Assembly (NCBI RefSeq): GCF_014384985.1
Contig: NZ_JACRSX010000003.1
Span: 186,001 to 250,000, forward strand
DNA: 64,000 nucleotides
Reading direction: 5' to 3'
Source: Jutongia huaianensis
GTDB lineage: Bacteria > Bacillota > Clostridia > Lachnospirales > Lachnospiraceae
A model generated the notes under the pieces. It had not been told where the DNA came from. It did not search any database and saw only the letters and a program-made list of their open reading frames with translations. The position numbers and the translations under genes are program-made. Shown here piece by piece: positions 15,233 through 23,862 of the stretch. Within the stretch, counting starts at the first letter, position 1. The number at the start of each line of letters is the position of its first letter.

Positions 15233-15494
15233 CAAGGATACCTCCGATCTGTTCGATATTATCAACTACATAAACGGGAAAGCCTAACCTCTCAAACATC
15301 CGCTTTCTCTTCAGCTGAAGAGGTCTCGGCTTCTTCCCCGGTGCTTTCAGTTCCACAAATGCCATTTTCCCGTCCGGCATCAGGACGATGCGGTCAGGCA
15401 CTCCATTCATACCGGGCGATACGAACTTTAACGCCATGCCTTTCCGCTTTTTAGCTTCTTCCCTCAAATGTCTCTCTACTGTACTTTCTAGCAA
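15213..15494 (-). CDS. VRR-NUC domain nuclease, 93 aa
   Basis: Minimal VRR-NUC (PD-(D/E)xK) nuclease, as found alone in phages, where it can cut branched DNA such as Holliday junctions. Core motifs are GVPDRIVLMPDGKMAFVELKAPGKKP (Asp, then Glu-x-Lys) with the QLKRKRMFERLGFPVYVV tail. The start is a TTG codon, supported by GGAGGTATC upstream; no ATG fits. It overlaps the SNF2 helicase gene. Confidence 0.92.
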   Translation of the reverse strand: MLESTVERHLREEAKKRKGMALKFVSPGMNGVPDRIVLMPDGKMAFVELKAPGKKPRPLQLKRKRMFERLGFPVYVVDNIEQIGGILDEIQST

Positions 15495-15616
15495 AACCAG
15501 ATACCTCCTTTGCCGATTGCGGTTGCCATATGCCTTTAACTCCTATACGCGCATATATACATGAATTGCTCTTTTTATCTTTATTTCTAATTCTCAACTG
15601 GATTTAATGGGAAATT

Positions 15617-15722
15617 GGGAAACTAAGAACCGCAACCCCTTATTTTCCAAGGTGTCAGCACGGTTTCCGACTACCGTTGCCCATCTGCATCTGGGAAACC
15701 TCGGAAACCGCCTAACGGGTTT
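15617..15722. repeat. Cluster of GGAAAC/GTTTCC sites downstream of the primase gene
   Basis: GGAAAC occurs at about 15618, 15694 and 15703, and GTTTCC at about 15663 and 15718, in a 105-bp, mostly non-coding stretch between the VRR-NUC and VapE genes. The last copies lie in the 3' end of the VapE gene. Such short inverted and direct repeats could be an origin or a packaging/regulatory site; this is a suggestion only. Confidence 0.4.
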
Positions 15723-18096
15723 CCTCTGGTTTCTCATCCATCCGCACAAAAGTCTTCTGCACTCCGTAAAGGGGGACTTTGGTCTTGCCCGTGGTATTGG
15801 AATCATACTTCTTCCATCCCCCGATCTTGTTTAAGATGCCTTCGATCTCATAGGAATCCGCCTTTTTTAAGTTCTGGCGTTCCTTGCCGAAGCACTCCAC
15901 CCATATCTCCATGATGCAGACACGCTCACGCACGGCCGTTCCCTTTACACCAACTGTCTCAAACTCACCACCGCCTAGGAATGCCCTTCTCTGGTAGATA
16001 TCCATCGATGCCCAGTTATCCGGCAGCAGTCTGTCGAGGTAATCCTGCACGATTCCTTCACGGTCATCCGACTCCATTGCCTCCTGCTGCATCTTATAGG
16101 CTTCTTCTGCCTCCGCACCTTTTAGGAACAGCTCCTCGCCTTCGTTATACAGATCGATTGCCTCCGCCCAGATCTGGTCAACACAGTCAAGCTCCCACGG
16201 ATGGTGTTTTCCTGTCCCCGGCACATGCACAGGCCAGAACCTTCTGTTTCCTGTTACGTCACGTAAAAATCCGCCCTCGGAGTTGGTGCTTCCCACGATG
16301 ATGCATTTTCTTGGGTGGGACTCTACATTTACACCGTATGCCTGACGGAACTTATCATCCTGACGGGTGACAAAGGACTTCACTACCTCGACCTCAGTCT
16401 TGCGGATGCCGTTCATCTCACTGATTTCGAGGATCCAGTTGCCGAGCAGCTTCTCGGCAGCAGTCTTATCCCTCATATCCGAAATGGATAAGGAATCCGA
16501 AAACCACTGCTTTCCGAGTATGGAAAAGAAGGTTGATTTTCCCATTCCCTGCGGACCGTTCAGCACGAGGATGGAGTCAAACTTCACTCCCGGCTTATAA
16601 ATACGTGCTACCGCAGCCACCAGTGTCTTGCGGATGACTGCTCTTGTGTACGGAGAATCTTTCGCACCGAAATAGTCGATGAGCAGTGTGTCGATACGCT
16701 CCTGCCCGTCCCAGTGAAGCGTTGCAAAATAATCCTTGATCGGATGGTAAAGCCTGTCGGATGACACCACGGCAAGCAGTGCATCCTTGAACTTGGTTGG
16801 TGACCAGATCCCGTACACCCTCTCGAAATACACCTTTGCATTTGCAAGGTCAGAATCGTTCCATCCAGGTTTTACCTGTTTCCACGGAAGCGGACCGGTG
16901 ACATCAATGGTATCCTTGAACTCGTTGTACACGATGTGCTTGAAATTCTCATCATTGCGGATGATCAGTGCGATGTTCTGCAGTGTATCCTTGATGTTTC
17001 CCCTGCGGTCGAGTGCCAGTTTATTCTGCCAGTCCTCATCCGACTCTGCGGAAAATTCCTGTACTGCCAGCTCCTGTCTTTCTTTTGCAAGCGTGTTCTT
17101 TACTTCTTCATCTGCAGATACAAAATCCTGCATGGCTTTAAAGGACGGGAGTTTTCCGGGTTCTGTCCCTTCGTCTGCCCTTGCATCCTTGTCACCGAAT
17201 TTATGAAGCCTTACCACATCAAACGCATTCATCAGCTTTCCGCAGCACGGGTCTGTTGCATGATGGCTGTATACGAACAGGTCATCATAGACAACGACTC
17301 CGGCTGCCGAGTCTGCCGGGATATAATCATATCTTCCGGGGATTGCCCTCGAATGCCTGTACACATCCGGGATGAACTTATCGATAGCCTGTGTCACCGT
17401 ATATGTCCGGTTGAATGCCCCGATCAGTCCGTCCTTGGAAAGCGGATCTGCCTGTTTCTTTATATCCCTCTGTACCACGGATGCCTGACGGTTGCTTACC
17501 GGCCATGCGGATACATCATGCCAGTCCTTATAACGTGCCAGCACTTCATCCGGATCCACCTCTGCCCCATCGATTTCCTGAAACACATACTCACCGTCAC
17601 TTGAAGTGCTAGGCCAGTACATGAGTCTGGAAGGCTCATAGGTGGAATCATCGAAAAGTTCAATGCCGATATCCGATGCAAGCATACGACTGACCGCACC
17701 ATATTCATCAGGAGTCACATCCCTTGTCAGGAATATGATGATACGCAGTCTCGGCTTTTCCGGTGTATGCTTATGGGTGGAATACACCACCATCTTCATG
17801 TCAAAGAACATTTCCAGTTCATCAATGATGCCCTGTGTCCCGTAATCCATGTCAAGCGTGATGGCGGATCTGGATATCACGCAGTCTTTCTTTCTCCGTC
17901 CGCCCTTCAGCTTTCCAAGAACAAAGCCTCCGACATCCTTGATATTGTCCTGCTGTCCCTTCGGCATCTTCCTGTACTGCTCCATTGTTTCTGCAGTATA
18001 TTTTGTCTTGGACAGACGGCTGACAAAATCTTCATATGTCATATCCGTGCAGTTAAACTTTTTGTCCATTCTTGAGTTTCCGATTGATACGAACAT
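15712..18096 (-). CDS. VapE-family primase-helicase (virulence-associated E)
   Basis: Replication protein of 794 residues. The N-terminal half carries a primase-polymerase-like region with ISRSAITLDMDYGT and the pattern MVVYSTHKHTPEKPRLRI. The C-terminal half is the virulence-associated E helicase domain with Walker A VLNGPQGMGKSTFF (near 510-520), LLGNWILEISEMNGI and the VGSTNSEGGFLRDVTGNRRFWPV segment. GGAGGCAGGAAAAG precedes the ATG. Such proteins prime and unwind phage DNA together with a family A polymerase, which is the next gene but one upstream. Confidence 0.94.
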   Translation of the reverse strand: MFVSIGNSRMDKKFNCTDMTYEDFVSRLSKTKYTAETMEQYRKMPKGQQDNIKDVGGFVLGKLKGGRRKKDCVISRSAITLDMDYGTQGIIDELEMFFDMKMVVYSTHKHTPEKPRLRIIIFLTRDVTPDEYGAVSRMLASDIGIELFDDSTYEPSRLMYWPSTSSDGEYVFQEIDGAEVDPDEVLARYKDWHDVSAWPVSNRQASVVQRDIKKQADPLSKDGLIGAFNRTYTVTQAIDKFIPDVYRHSRAIPGRYDYIPADSAAGVVVYDDLFVYSHHATDPCCGKLMNAFDVVRLHKFGDKDARADEGTEPGKLPSFKAMQDFVSADEEVKNTLAKERQELAVQEFSAESDEDWQNKLALDRRGNIKDTLQNIALIIRNDENFKHIVYNEFKDTIDVTGPLPWKQVKPGWNDSDLANAKVYFERVYGIWSPTKFKDALLAVVSSDRLYHPIKDYFATLHWDGQERIDTLLIDYFGAKDSPYTRAVIRKTLVAAVARIYKPGVKFDSILVLNGPQGMGKSTFFSILGKQWFSDSLSISDMRDKTAAEKLLGNWILEISEMNGIRKTEVEVVKSFVTRQDDKFRQAYGVNVESHPRKCIIVGSTNSEGGFLRDVTGNRRFWPVHVPGTGKHHPWELDCVDQIWAEAIDLYNEGEELFLKGAEAEEAYKMQQEAMESDDREGIVQDYLDRLLPDNWASMDIYQRRAFLGGGEFETVGVKGTAVRERVCIMEIWVECFGKERQNLKKADSYEIEGILNKIGGWKKYDSNTTGKTKVPLYGVQKTFVRMDEKPEETR

Positions 18097-18196
18097 CTTT
18101 TCCTGCCTCCTTCTTTTTCTTCTTTTCTTCCTTTGTTACCCTGCCGACCGCAGTATTTGCTGTCGGGTCAGGATAGCCTTCCGTATTTCGTCCTCC
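18053..18196 (-). CDS. Small phage protein, 47 aa
   Basis: A short basic protein, MGGRNTEGYPDPTANTAVGR, then a lysine-rich helix KEEKKKKKEAGKD. The RNxEGYxDPTA start pattern is, from memory, conserved in small genes just before VapE in many clostridial phages. GGAGGTGCTGC precedes the ATG; longer frames upstream overlap the polymerase gene and lack a ribosome site. It overlaps the VapE start by 44 bases. Confidence 0.75.
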   Translation of the reverse strand, partial: GGRNTEGYPDPTANTAVGRVTKEEKKKKKEAGKDVRINRKLKNGQKV

Positions 18197-18209
18197 CATG
18201 CAGCACCTC

Positions 18210-20144
18210 CTAATCTTTCTTGTAAAACGGACTTTCAAATCCGGCTGCCTTAAGCGGAAGCCCCTCACACCAGTCAGGGCATACCGCCATGATCTCATTT
18301 ACTTCTTCCACCGAGGATGTTCCTTCCGGCACTTCAAGCACCACTTCATCATGGATATGGCACACGATGTCAAAGCCTTTCTTTTCGAGCCTGAGCATTG
18401 CTTCTGCCAGCACATCCCTTGCGGTTGCCTGAACGATGTTCTCACAGAATTTTGCACCGTAGGATTCTATCCTTGTCCATTTGCGGTTCGTACCGACACC
18501 TTCATAGCTGACGCTTTCCGAGCCGAAACGGTTCACGGTCATCCTCGGTCTTACATATGACAGCACCCTTCCTGACGGCAGTGCGATCTTTAGCATCCCG
18601 GACTGGTAATATACCGTCACCCTTCCGACCGTGGTCATCTTCCGTTCCTTCACGGCAGCTTTTACCGCACCATCGATCTCATACCAGTAATTTACGATGT
18701 GCGGATTTGCTGTCCGCCATGACTGCACCAGACCTTTCAGTTCATCCTCTTCCACAAAGTTCAGTGCTCCCATGCTGATAAGCGCACCTTCCGCACCGCC
18801 ATACTGACAGGCAAGCGATGCCACCTTTCCCCTTGCACGGTACGGGCTTCCTTTCGTGATCTCCTCTATCGGGATATGGAACATCTTCGATGCCGTCTGC
18901 TCATAGATCTTTCCGGCACCACGGAACTCCTCCATTACCCATCCCTCTCCGGCAAGGTAGCCCATGACCCTTGCCTCGATCGCGGAAAAATCGCTGACTA
19001 TGAATCTGCATCCCGGCTTTGCCACAAATGCGGTACGGATCAGTTCCGAAAGCACATCCGGTATGGAATCATACAAAAGCTCCACAAGGTCATATCTGCC
19101 TTCCTTTACGATGGAGCGTGCAAGTTCGAGGTCTTCCATATGGTTCTGTGGAAGGTTATGGATCTGCACCAGTCTGCCGGCCCACCTTCCTGTACGGTTG
19201 GCCCCGTAAAACTGCAGTAATCCATGCACCCTTCCGTCCGGACAGACGGAACGTTCCATAGCTTCATACTTTTTGACTGACGTTTTTGACAGGGCAAGAC
19301 GCAGCTTCATCATTTCCGCTACATCACCGTCCGTGTTTTCCACCAGTTCCTCCACGGCTGCCTTTGCAAGGGAATCGATCTCGATGCCTTTTCGTGCAAG
19401 CCATCCCTTAAGCTGTGCCACGCTGTTCGGATTCTCAAGTCCTGATATTTCATATGCCTTCTTTGTTGCCGTTTCCTTATACAGAAGATCACAGGCCACT
19501 GCATGTGTGATAAGTTCCGGATCCACCATGATGCCCCTGTCATTTATCCTCTGGTCCATGCAGTACAGTTCCTGCTCCCTGTCCGGTATGGGAAACTTCG
19601 AGAGCTTATTCCTGATCTGCTTTTCCACATCCACGTCACGGATACAGTAGGTCTTGAACAGCTCCCACTTCTCCGGCTCATCAGATGGAAGGTTTCTTGT
19701 CCTGCCGCCGTTTGACTTGGACGGCTTACACGGCATACAGAAGAACCGGATCAGTTCCTTTCCTTCCGACATCTTTTTCTTATCAAGGTTCAGTGCTTCT
19801 CCCACGCCTTCCAGTGACAGCGGAAGCGACAGCATGGATGCCTGAACGAGCGTACATCTCCACCCTTCCGGCTTTAAGGAAAGACCAAAGTAACGGTTGA
19901 TGCAGTTACGCTCGAATGCTGCATTATAGGCAGTCTTTATCACGGAATCATCCGTAAGCAGCTTCATGATCTCATCCGGCATTTTCTCCCCGGATGCAAG
20001 GTCAATGATCCTGGTCGGCTCATCGTTCAGACTGTATGCAAATAAAAGGATCTCAAACTGCTCCGATGCAGCATATCTATGTACCCCGCAGTCCGGGAGT
20101 GATACATCCGAGTAGGTTTCAATATCAATTGCAAGTGTGTCCAT
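18210..20144 (-). CDS. Phage DNA polymerase, family A
   Basis: DNA polymerase I-like enzyme of 644 residues. The N-terminal 3'-5' exonuclease shows LAIDIETYSDVSL (Exo I Asp/Glu) and a YNAAFERNCI region. Polymerase motif A is FIVSDFSAIEARVMGYLAG, motif B includes SPYRARGKVASLACQYGG, and motif C is CHIHDEVVLEVPEG near residue 598. GGAGGGACAGGCTT precedes the ATG. It is the replicative polymerase of the phage, between DUF2815 and VapE. Confidence 0.96.
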   Translation of the reverse strand: MDTLAIDIETYSDVSLPDCGVHRYAASEQFEILLFAYSLNDEPTRIIDLASGEKMPDEIMKLLTDDSVIKTAYNAAFERNCINRYFGLSLKPEGWRCTLVQASMLSLPLSLEGVGEALNLDKKKMSEGKELIRFFCMPCKPSKSNGGRTRNLPSDEPEKWELFKTYCIRDVDVEKQIRNKLSKFPIPDREQELYCMDQRINDRGIMVDPELITHAVACDLLYKETATKKAYEISGLENPNSVAQLKGWLARKGIEIDSLAKAAVEELVENTDGDVAEMMKLRLALSKTSVKKYEAMERSVCPDGRVHGLLQFYGANRTGRWAGRLVQIHNLPQNHMEDLELARSIVKEGRYDLVELLYDSIPDVLSELIRTAFVAKPGCRFIVSDFSAIEARVMGYLAGEGWVMEEFRGAGKIYEQTASKMFHIPIEEITKGSPYRARGKVASLACQYGGAEGALISMGALNFVEEDELKGLVQSWRTANPHIVNYWYEIDGAVKAAVKERKMTTVGRVTVYYQSGMLKIALPSGRVLSYVRPRMTVNRFGSESVSYEGVGTNRKWTRIESYGAKFCENIVQATARDVLAEAMLRLEKKGFDIVCHIHDEVVLEVPEGTSSVEEVNEIMAVCPDWCEGLPLKAAGFESPFYKKD

Positions 20145-20295
20145 AAGCCTGTCCCTCCGCTTTCTTCTTTATTCTGTTGATTCCCGTTCTCGCAGCATCC
20201 ACGTTACCGGACTTTATCTGTCCCTTGATGGTGCGGAACGTATTATATGGAATATATTTTTTTATGCTGTTTAACTCTTTCATCAGTTCCTTCAT
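20125..20295 (-). CDS. Hypothetical phage protein, 56 aa
   Basis: Small basic helical protein MKELMKELNSIKKYIPYN... with NVDAARTGINRIKKKAEG. The ATG follows AAAGGAGATGCC and overlaps the DNA polymerase gene by 20 bases. A GGGCGGTG hairpin stands in the leader. Possibly a replication accessory factor by position; no family recognised. Confidence 0.7.
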   Translation of the reverse strand: MKELMKELNSIKKYIPYNTFRTIKGQIKSGNVDAARTGINRIKKKAEGQAYGHTCN

Positions 20296-20315
20296 GGCAT
20301 CTCCTTTATGTATCC

Positions 20316-20336
20316 GGGCGGTGTATGCCACCGCCC
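20316..20336 (-). promoter_or_regulatory. GGGCGGTG hairpin in the leader of the 56-aa gene
   Basis: GGGCGGTG and CACCGCCC pair perfectly over 8 bp around a 5-base loop; no U-run follows, so it is not a normal terminator. The downstream CCCGGATACATAAAGGAG resembles the sequence after the hairpin in the HNH leader. Confidence 0.5.
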
Positions 20337-20360
20337 TTCCTATGGTTTACTGGTTCACTC

Positions 20361-20903
20361 CTATGAAAGGAAATCGTCCTCTGCATCCACTGCATCAAAC
20401 TCATCCTTGGCATTGGCTCTGGAACCGAGAGGCTCTCCGTCCTTTAACTTCTGGACATTGCCGAGTCCTGCTGCCACACCTTTGTTGCCGTTGCTGTTAT
20501 AAGCGTAAAATGTAATGGATACCCTTCCGTAGCAGCCGGAATATACCTCGCTCTGGTCAAGGATCGGCTGTACCTGTCTGTCCACGATCTGAGGAGCCTG
20601 TTTTGAATTCGCATTCAGGAACATACTGTTCTGGTACGCCTCATCTTCAGGTCTGTCGATGTCTCCGTCTCTTAACGGGAGTTTCAGATTTGCTGGGATC
20701 TTGCCGCCCCACTTGCCCTTTCCTTCATCCTTTGCCACCTCGATAGCCTTCTTGATCTTGGCAATGGTCTCCTTATCATCCTTATCGATGATGCAGGATA
20801 CGGAATACTTCGGTTCGCTTCCATTGATGGAATCCGGCTCCCACAGGTGTGCGTAGCTCAGTCTGCAAGGTACGATTACTTTTGTTAAATTAGCTGTTGT
20901 CAT
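20361..20903 (-). CDS. DUF2815 protein (phage ssDNA-binding protein-like)
   Basis: 180 residues with the DUF2815 pattern: KVIVPCRLSYAHLWEPDSI, YSVSCIIDKDDKETI, then LPLRDGDIDRPEDEAYQ and VYSGCYGRVSITFYAYN, ending in an acidic tail (DAVDAEDDFLS). An acidic tail after an OB-like core is typical of phage single-strand DNA-binding proteins of the gp2.5 kind. AAGGAGGACTAAATT precedes the ATG. It is paired with DUF2800, as in many phages. Confidence 0.92.
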   Translation of the reverse strand: MTTANLTKVIVPCRLSYAHLWEPDSINGSEPKYSVSCIIDKDDKETIAKIKKAIEVAKDEGKGKWGGKIPANLKLPLRDGDIDRPEDEAYQNSMFLNANSKQAPQIVDRQVQPILDQSEVYSGCYGRVSITFYAYNSNGNKGVAAGLGNVQKLKDGEPLGSRANAKDEFDAVDAEDDFLS

Positions 20904-20906
20904 AAT

Positions 20907-22034
20907 TTAGTCCTCCTTAAAATCCGCTTCTGCGGTTGCTGTTTTTACTGCTTCTCTTTTATCTGAATCCGGCACCAGTGTGACCTTGCCGTCAGGCTTG
21001 TACACAAAACTGCCAAGGATCTCATTAAATTTCTTTCTGCCCATCAGTCTTTCCATCTCGGTAATACCGATCAGGCTCTTTTTGAAGATGTCCGTGTATC
21101 CGGCTTTTTCTGCTGCCTCTGCAACATCATCCTCATCCGTGTATTTCCGGTTGCTTCTTCCCAGAACGAGCTTATATCCGGGCCATTCCTTATGATTGAC
21201 CACCGCTTCATTCTGTGCGTAGGTGTAAACCTCCTCTGCCCACTTCTTCAGTGCATCTGCCTTGGAAAGCACCTCTGCGATTTCCTCATCAGACATAAGG
21301 TCCGGCTCCTTGAATTCCATCTGGGCAAGTTTCAGATATTCCTCTGCCCTTGCACGGCATGTAAATCTTGCCTTGCAGAATCTGCAGTGGTCTCCGGCTT
21401 TGAACTCTCCCTCTCCGGCAAGTGCCTTTGCAGCTCCCGGTTCAAGAACGTCCTTTCCCCATGCAAGAAGTTCTTCTGTAGATATCTCCCATGTAGAGAA
21501 ATGGTCAATTCTCGGCTGGACGATTGTAAGTTCCACCATGTCGATCTCATATAAGAAACCGAGCATGTCAAGGACTCCCAGTCCGTAGATCATAAGCTGG
21601 ACATTTCTTTCCGCATCGACCATCACGCCCTTGCCGAGTTTCAGGTCAATGATGTGGATCTTGTGTGAATCAACAACTACCATGTCTGCTGTTCCGAAAC
21701 AGTCCGGAATCCTGTCAGCAAGACTGACCTTAAGCTCCACACCGATGAACGGATCCGGACACTCATGTCTTGCCTGTTCGATCTGGCTGATGTCATATTC
21801 CACGTAAACATCCACGGCTTCGAGCAGTTCATCCGAATAATAATCAGATACAGGTCTTTTAGTCCTTTTCTTCAGATACTTATTGATGAGGTACTCTGCC
21901 ATCGCATGTCCGGCACTCCCTTCTGCTGCGAAGGGAGATTCTTCATCCGGGAACTGCTCCTCCAACAGTAACGATGGAGGGCATTCCAGACGTCTTTTAC
22001 CGGACGATGGGGAGAACCTTGCATGTCCGCCCAT
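20907..22034 (-). CDS. DUF2800 PD-(D/E)xK nuclease (Cas4/RecB-like)
   Basis: 375 residues with FSPSSGKRRLECPPSLLLEEQ at the start, AAEGSAGHAMAEYLINKY, GTADMVVVDSHKIHIIDLKLGKG (catalytic Asp, then Asp-x-Lys) and a late cysteine group HCRFCKARFTC, the pattern of RecB/Cas4-like nucleases with an Fe-S cluster. It probably processes DNA ends during phage recombination or replication, together with the DUF2815 protein. The ATG overlaps the previous stop codon (TAATG), so translation is coupled. Confidence 0.92.
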   Translation of the reverse strand: MGGHARFSPSSGKRRLECPPSLLLEEQFPDEESPFAAEGSAGHAMAEYLINKYLKKRTKRPVSDYYSDELLEAVDVYVEYDISQIEQARHECPDPFIGVELKVSLADRIPDCFGTADMVVVDSHKIHIIDLKLGKGVMVDAERNVQLMIYGLGVLDMLGFLYEIDMVELTIVQPRIDHFSTWEISTEELLAWGKDVLEPGAAKALAGEGEFKAGDHCRFCKARFTCRARAEEYLKLAQMEFKEPDLMSDEEIAEVLSKADALKKWAEEVYTYAQNEAVVNHKEWPGYKLVLGRSNRKYTDEDDVAEAAEKAGYTDIFKKSLIGITEMERLMGRKKFNEILGSFVYKPDGKVTLVPDSDKREAVKTATAEADFKED

Positions 22035-22375
22035 TAGAGCACCTGTGCTTTCTCATACAGTTCCGGCAGTTTCTCATCAGGAACATCTGACAGCTTCTGG
22101 AATCCGAACTGCTCGATCAGGTTCTTGACCTCGGATGTTTTTCCTGCTCTGGATTTTTCCGCAAGGAATGCACGGACCGTCTTTCTGTCCACTGTTTTCT
22201 CCTTTGGGGCAGCTTCATCCTTCGGTGTATCTTCCACAGGAGTTTCCTTCTTTTCTGCCTTCTTCACAGGCTTCTCCTCTTTCTTTGGTGTATCCTTCTG
22301 TGCTGCAACCATCTTTCTGATTCCGGCAGCAATCTGCTCGTATCCCTCGGCCACTAATAACAATGCCTCACTCAT
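22034..22375 (-). CDS. Hypothetical phage protein with charged linker, 113 aa
   Basis: An N-terminal helix (MSEALLLVAEGYEQIAAGI), a long K/E/P-rich disordered linker (about residues 30-72), and a C-terminal helical domain (TVRAFLAEKSRAGKTSEVKNLIEQFG) that resembles short binding domains seen in phage recombination proteins. GAAAGGAGAGAACGTC precedes the ATG. Its stop overlaps the DUF2800 start. The function is not known. Confidence 0.78.
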   Translation of the reverse strand: MSEALLLVAEGYEQIAAGIRKMVAAQKDTPKKEEKPVKKAEKKETPVEDTPKDEAAPKEKTVDRKTVRAFLAEKSRAGKTSEVKNLIEQFGFQKLSDVPDEKLPELYEKAQVL

Positions 22376-22389
22376 GACGTTCTCTCCTT

Positions 22390-22581
22390 TCAAATGCGTG
22401 CCAGCTTCACATCACCTGTATACACATCGATTTTGTTTATGCTGGACTTGTACTTTCCCCAGTCCATCAGAATATGGAACGGGTACTCCTTTACTACGGT
22501 TGCTCTCTTCTTTTTCTTTCCGTCAGTGACCATAAGGCGGTCACCCGGATACAGTCCGTAACGGACATTGACTGCTGACAT
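22390..22581 (-). CDS. Hypothetical phage protein, 63 aa
   Basis: A small basic, beta-rich protein, MSAVNVRYGLYPGDRLMVTDG, with KKKKRATVVKEYPFHILMDW following. This could be an SH3-like barrel. GGAGGTCCACC precedes the ATG, and it is in line with the recombination genes. No family was recognised. Confidence 0.72.
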   Translation of the reverse strand: MSAVNVRYGLYPGDRLMVTDGKKKKRATVVKEYPFHILMDWGKYKSSINKIDVYTGDVKLARI

Positions 22582-22591
22582 GGTGGACCTC

Positions 22592-22993
22592 CTACTTCAA
22601 CACCTTCAGATTTCTGATGATGCCCTTGTATCTGGCATCCGCACGTTCATCCACAGGAATGGTCCTGACATTCACGGGATTGAAATCCGTATCATAAAGC
22701 CTTACAGGTTTCCTTGTTTCCTTTGCATGGTCGAGTTCAAACTTCATGCCTTCCGTGATGTCGAAACCGAACACATACACCTCATCGCACATATCCATGA
22801 GTTCAAGACCCATTGCGATGCCTGTCATTCGCTCGTTTGGGATATTGTCATTGAGGAATGATGGGAAATAGAGATGTGGTACGATTGGAACGTCACCTGA
22901 CATGGCAGTGATCCTTGCATAGCTCACTGCGTTCTTTTTGTTTTCCTCGACTCTGCCCCGATAAGGGCTGCAGATAAAAATTTTTTTCTTCAT
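22592..22993 (-). CDS. Nucleoside 2-deoxyribosyltransferase-like protein (DUF4406/DUF7768 type)
   Basis: A Rossmann-like small protein starting MKKKIFICSPYRGRVEENKK, then VPIVPHLYFPSFLND, GLELMDMCDEVYVFG and EGMKFELDHAKETRKPV. The SPYRG loop and the Glu in EGMKFE match nucleoside 2-deoxyribosyltransferase-like proteins common in phages, which may take part in nucleotide supply or NAD chemistry. The ATG at 22993 is chosen because GGATG is upstream and the core begins at once. It heads the recombination genes. Confidence 0.82.
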   Translation of the reverse strand: MKKKIFICSPYRGRVEENKKNAVSYARITAMSGDVPIVPHLYFPSFLNDNIPNERMTGIAMGLELMDMCDEVYVFGFDITEGMKFELDHAKETRKPVRLYDTDFNPVNVRTIPVDERADARYKGIIRNLKVLK

Positions 22994-23081
22994 AATTAAA
23001 TCATCCTTTCTCATTCGGCTCTCATGGCCGTGGGGTTCTCGTCAATATTGTTCTTGGATGGCAGATCGTCATCCGCCTGTC

Positions 23082-23417
23082 CTAGACTGCAGGACTATAC
23101 TTATTAGAGCCGTATTCACGGAGCATCTGGTCAAGCACTTTTTTCTGTTCATCATCAGCCTTGTCCATCAACTGTTCCAAAACCGAAATCTGATCCTGTG
23201 AAAAAATATTTTTATGTGGATGATACCAGTCAGCGATACGGACACCGCCTCCGTTACCTCTAGTAGTTTCAAGAGGATACTCAGCCGTAAGCACAAGAAT
23301 GTCATTTCGGATAGTTCTATCCGTAACACCAAGCTCCGCAGCTAAGACCTGCATATTCTCTTGTCTTCGTGCGACCATGATTCGCATGATCTCAGCTCTT
23401 CGCTCATTTGCACTCAC
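23082..23417 (-). CDS. DeoR-type HTH protein, 111 aa (GTG start)
   Basis: An HTH_11/DeoR-like winged helix in residues 5-60: RRAEIMRIMVARRQENMQVLAAELGVTDRTIRNDILVL, then a GGNGGGVRIADWYHP wing. The rest (QISVLEQLMDKADDEQKKVLDQML) is a short helical tail; no sugar-phosphate domain is present. The start is GTG with GGGAGGTG before it. As the first gene of the leftward early operon, behind an inverted-repeat operator, it is a candidate early regulator. Confidence 0.87.
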   Translation of the reverse strand: MSANERRAEIMRIMVARRQENMQVLAAELGVTDRTIRNDILVLTAEYPLETTRGNGGGVRIADWYHPHKNIFSQDQISVLEQLMDKADDEQKKVLDQMLREYGSNKYSPAV

Positions 23418-23464
23418 AGCTTTTCACCTCCCTTCGTCCTTGTCTGATAGAAATATAAAATCCA

Positions 23465-23515
23465 AATAGGAAGGCTAATTTCCTATTCGATTTTTTTCTT
23501 GAATTTTTTCCTATT
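23465..23515 (-). promoter_or_regulatory. Three TTCCTATT operator half-sites before the early operon
   Basis: AATAGGAA (23465-23472) and TTCCTATT (23480-23487) form a perfect inverted repeat with a 7-base spacer; a third TTCCTATT lies at 23508-23515. A TATATT box follows on the minus strand about 50 bases before the GTG start. The 446-bp gap 23418-23862 otherwise holds only a terminator and AT-rich DNA. Confidence 0.6.
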
Positions 23516-23781
23516 ACCTTCTTCTCTTTATTCGCTTTTTTGTTTTGAAAAAAAATCGTATTTTGAATTTTTCAAACGGAGAATATATAAGGTTAGGTAT
23601 TTTTATCTCCAATGCTGAACTGAATCTCATCAGTCTGAAGAACATCCATACTACCCAAATGCGTATCGTAATCAGGTATCTATATACTTGTTCTCCCTTT
23701 TGTTTCTGAAAATCTTTAAGTCTTTGTTTACTGCAATATATAAGAGCAAGTAAACTTTTCTGGACCAACCTAAAAAAGGAC

Positions 23782-23829
23782 AAAAAAATAGAGTTGCTAC
23801 GCAATCTTTCGATTGCAGTAACAACTCTG
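23782..23829 (-). terminator. Terminator after the repressor operon
   Basis: On the minus strand AGAGTTGTTACTGCAATC pairs with GATTGCGTAGCAACTCT around a short loop, followed by ATTTTTTTG. It ends the transcript of the 24055 and 23863 genes. Confidence 0.85.
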
Positions 23830-23862
23830 GCATATAGTATCTCATAAATTATGGATCAGGGC

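Noticed and set aside
15607..15834. Plus-strand frame over the GGAAAC repeat cluster
   Set aside because: It runs antisense into the VapE gene, has no ribosome site and is not in line with any plus-strand gene.
18197..18298. N-terminal extension of the 47-aa gene upstream of VapE
   Set aside because: The extension overlaps the polymerase gene and lacks a ribosome site; GGAGGTGCTGC fixes the ATG at 18196.
23514..23804. A 96-residue minus-strand frame rich in F, K and R
   Set aside because: It starts inside a strong terminator, lacks a ribosome site and covers the TTCCTATT operator region; it is an AT-rich chance frame.
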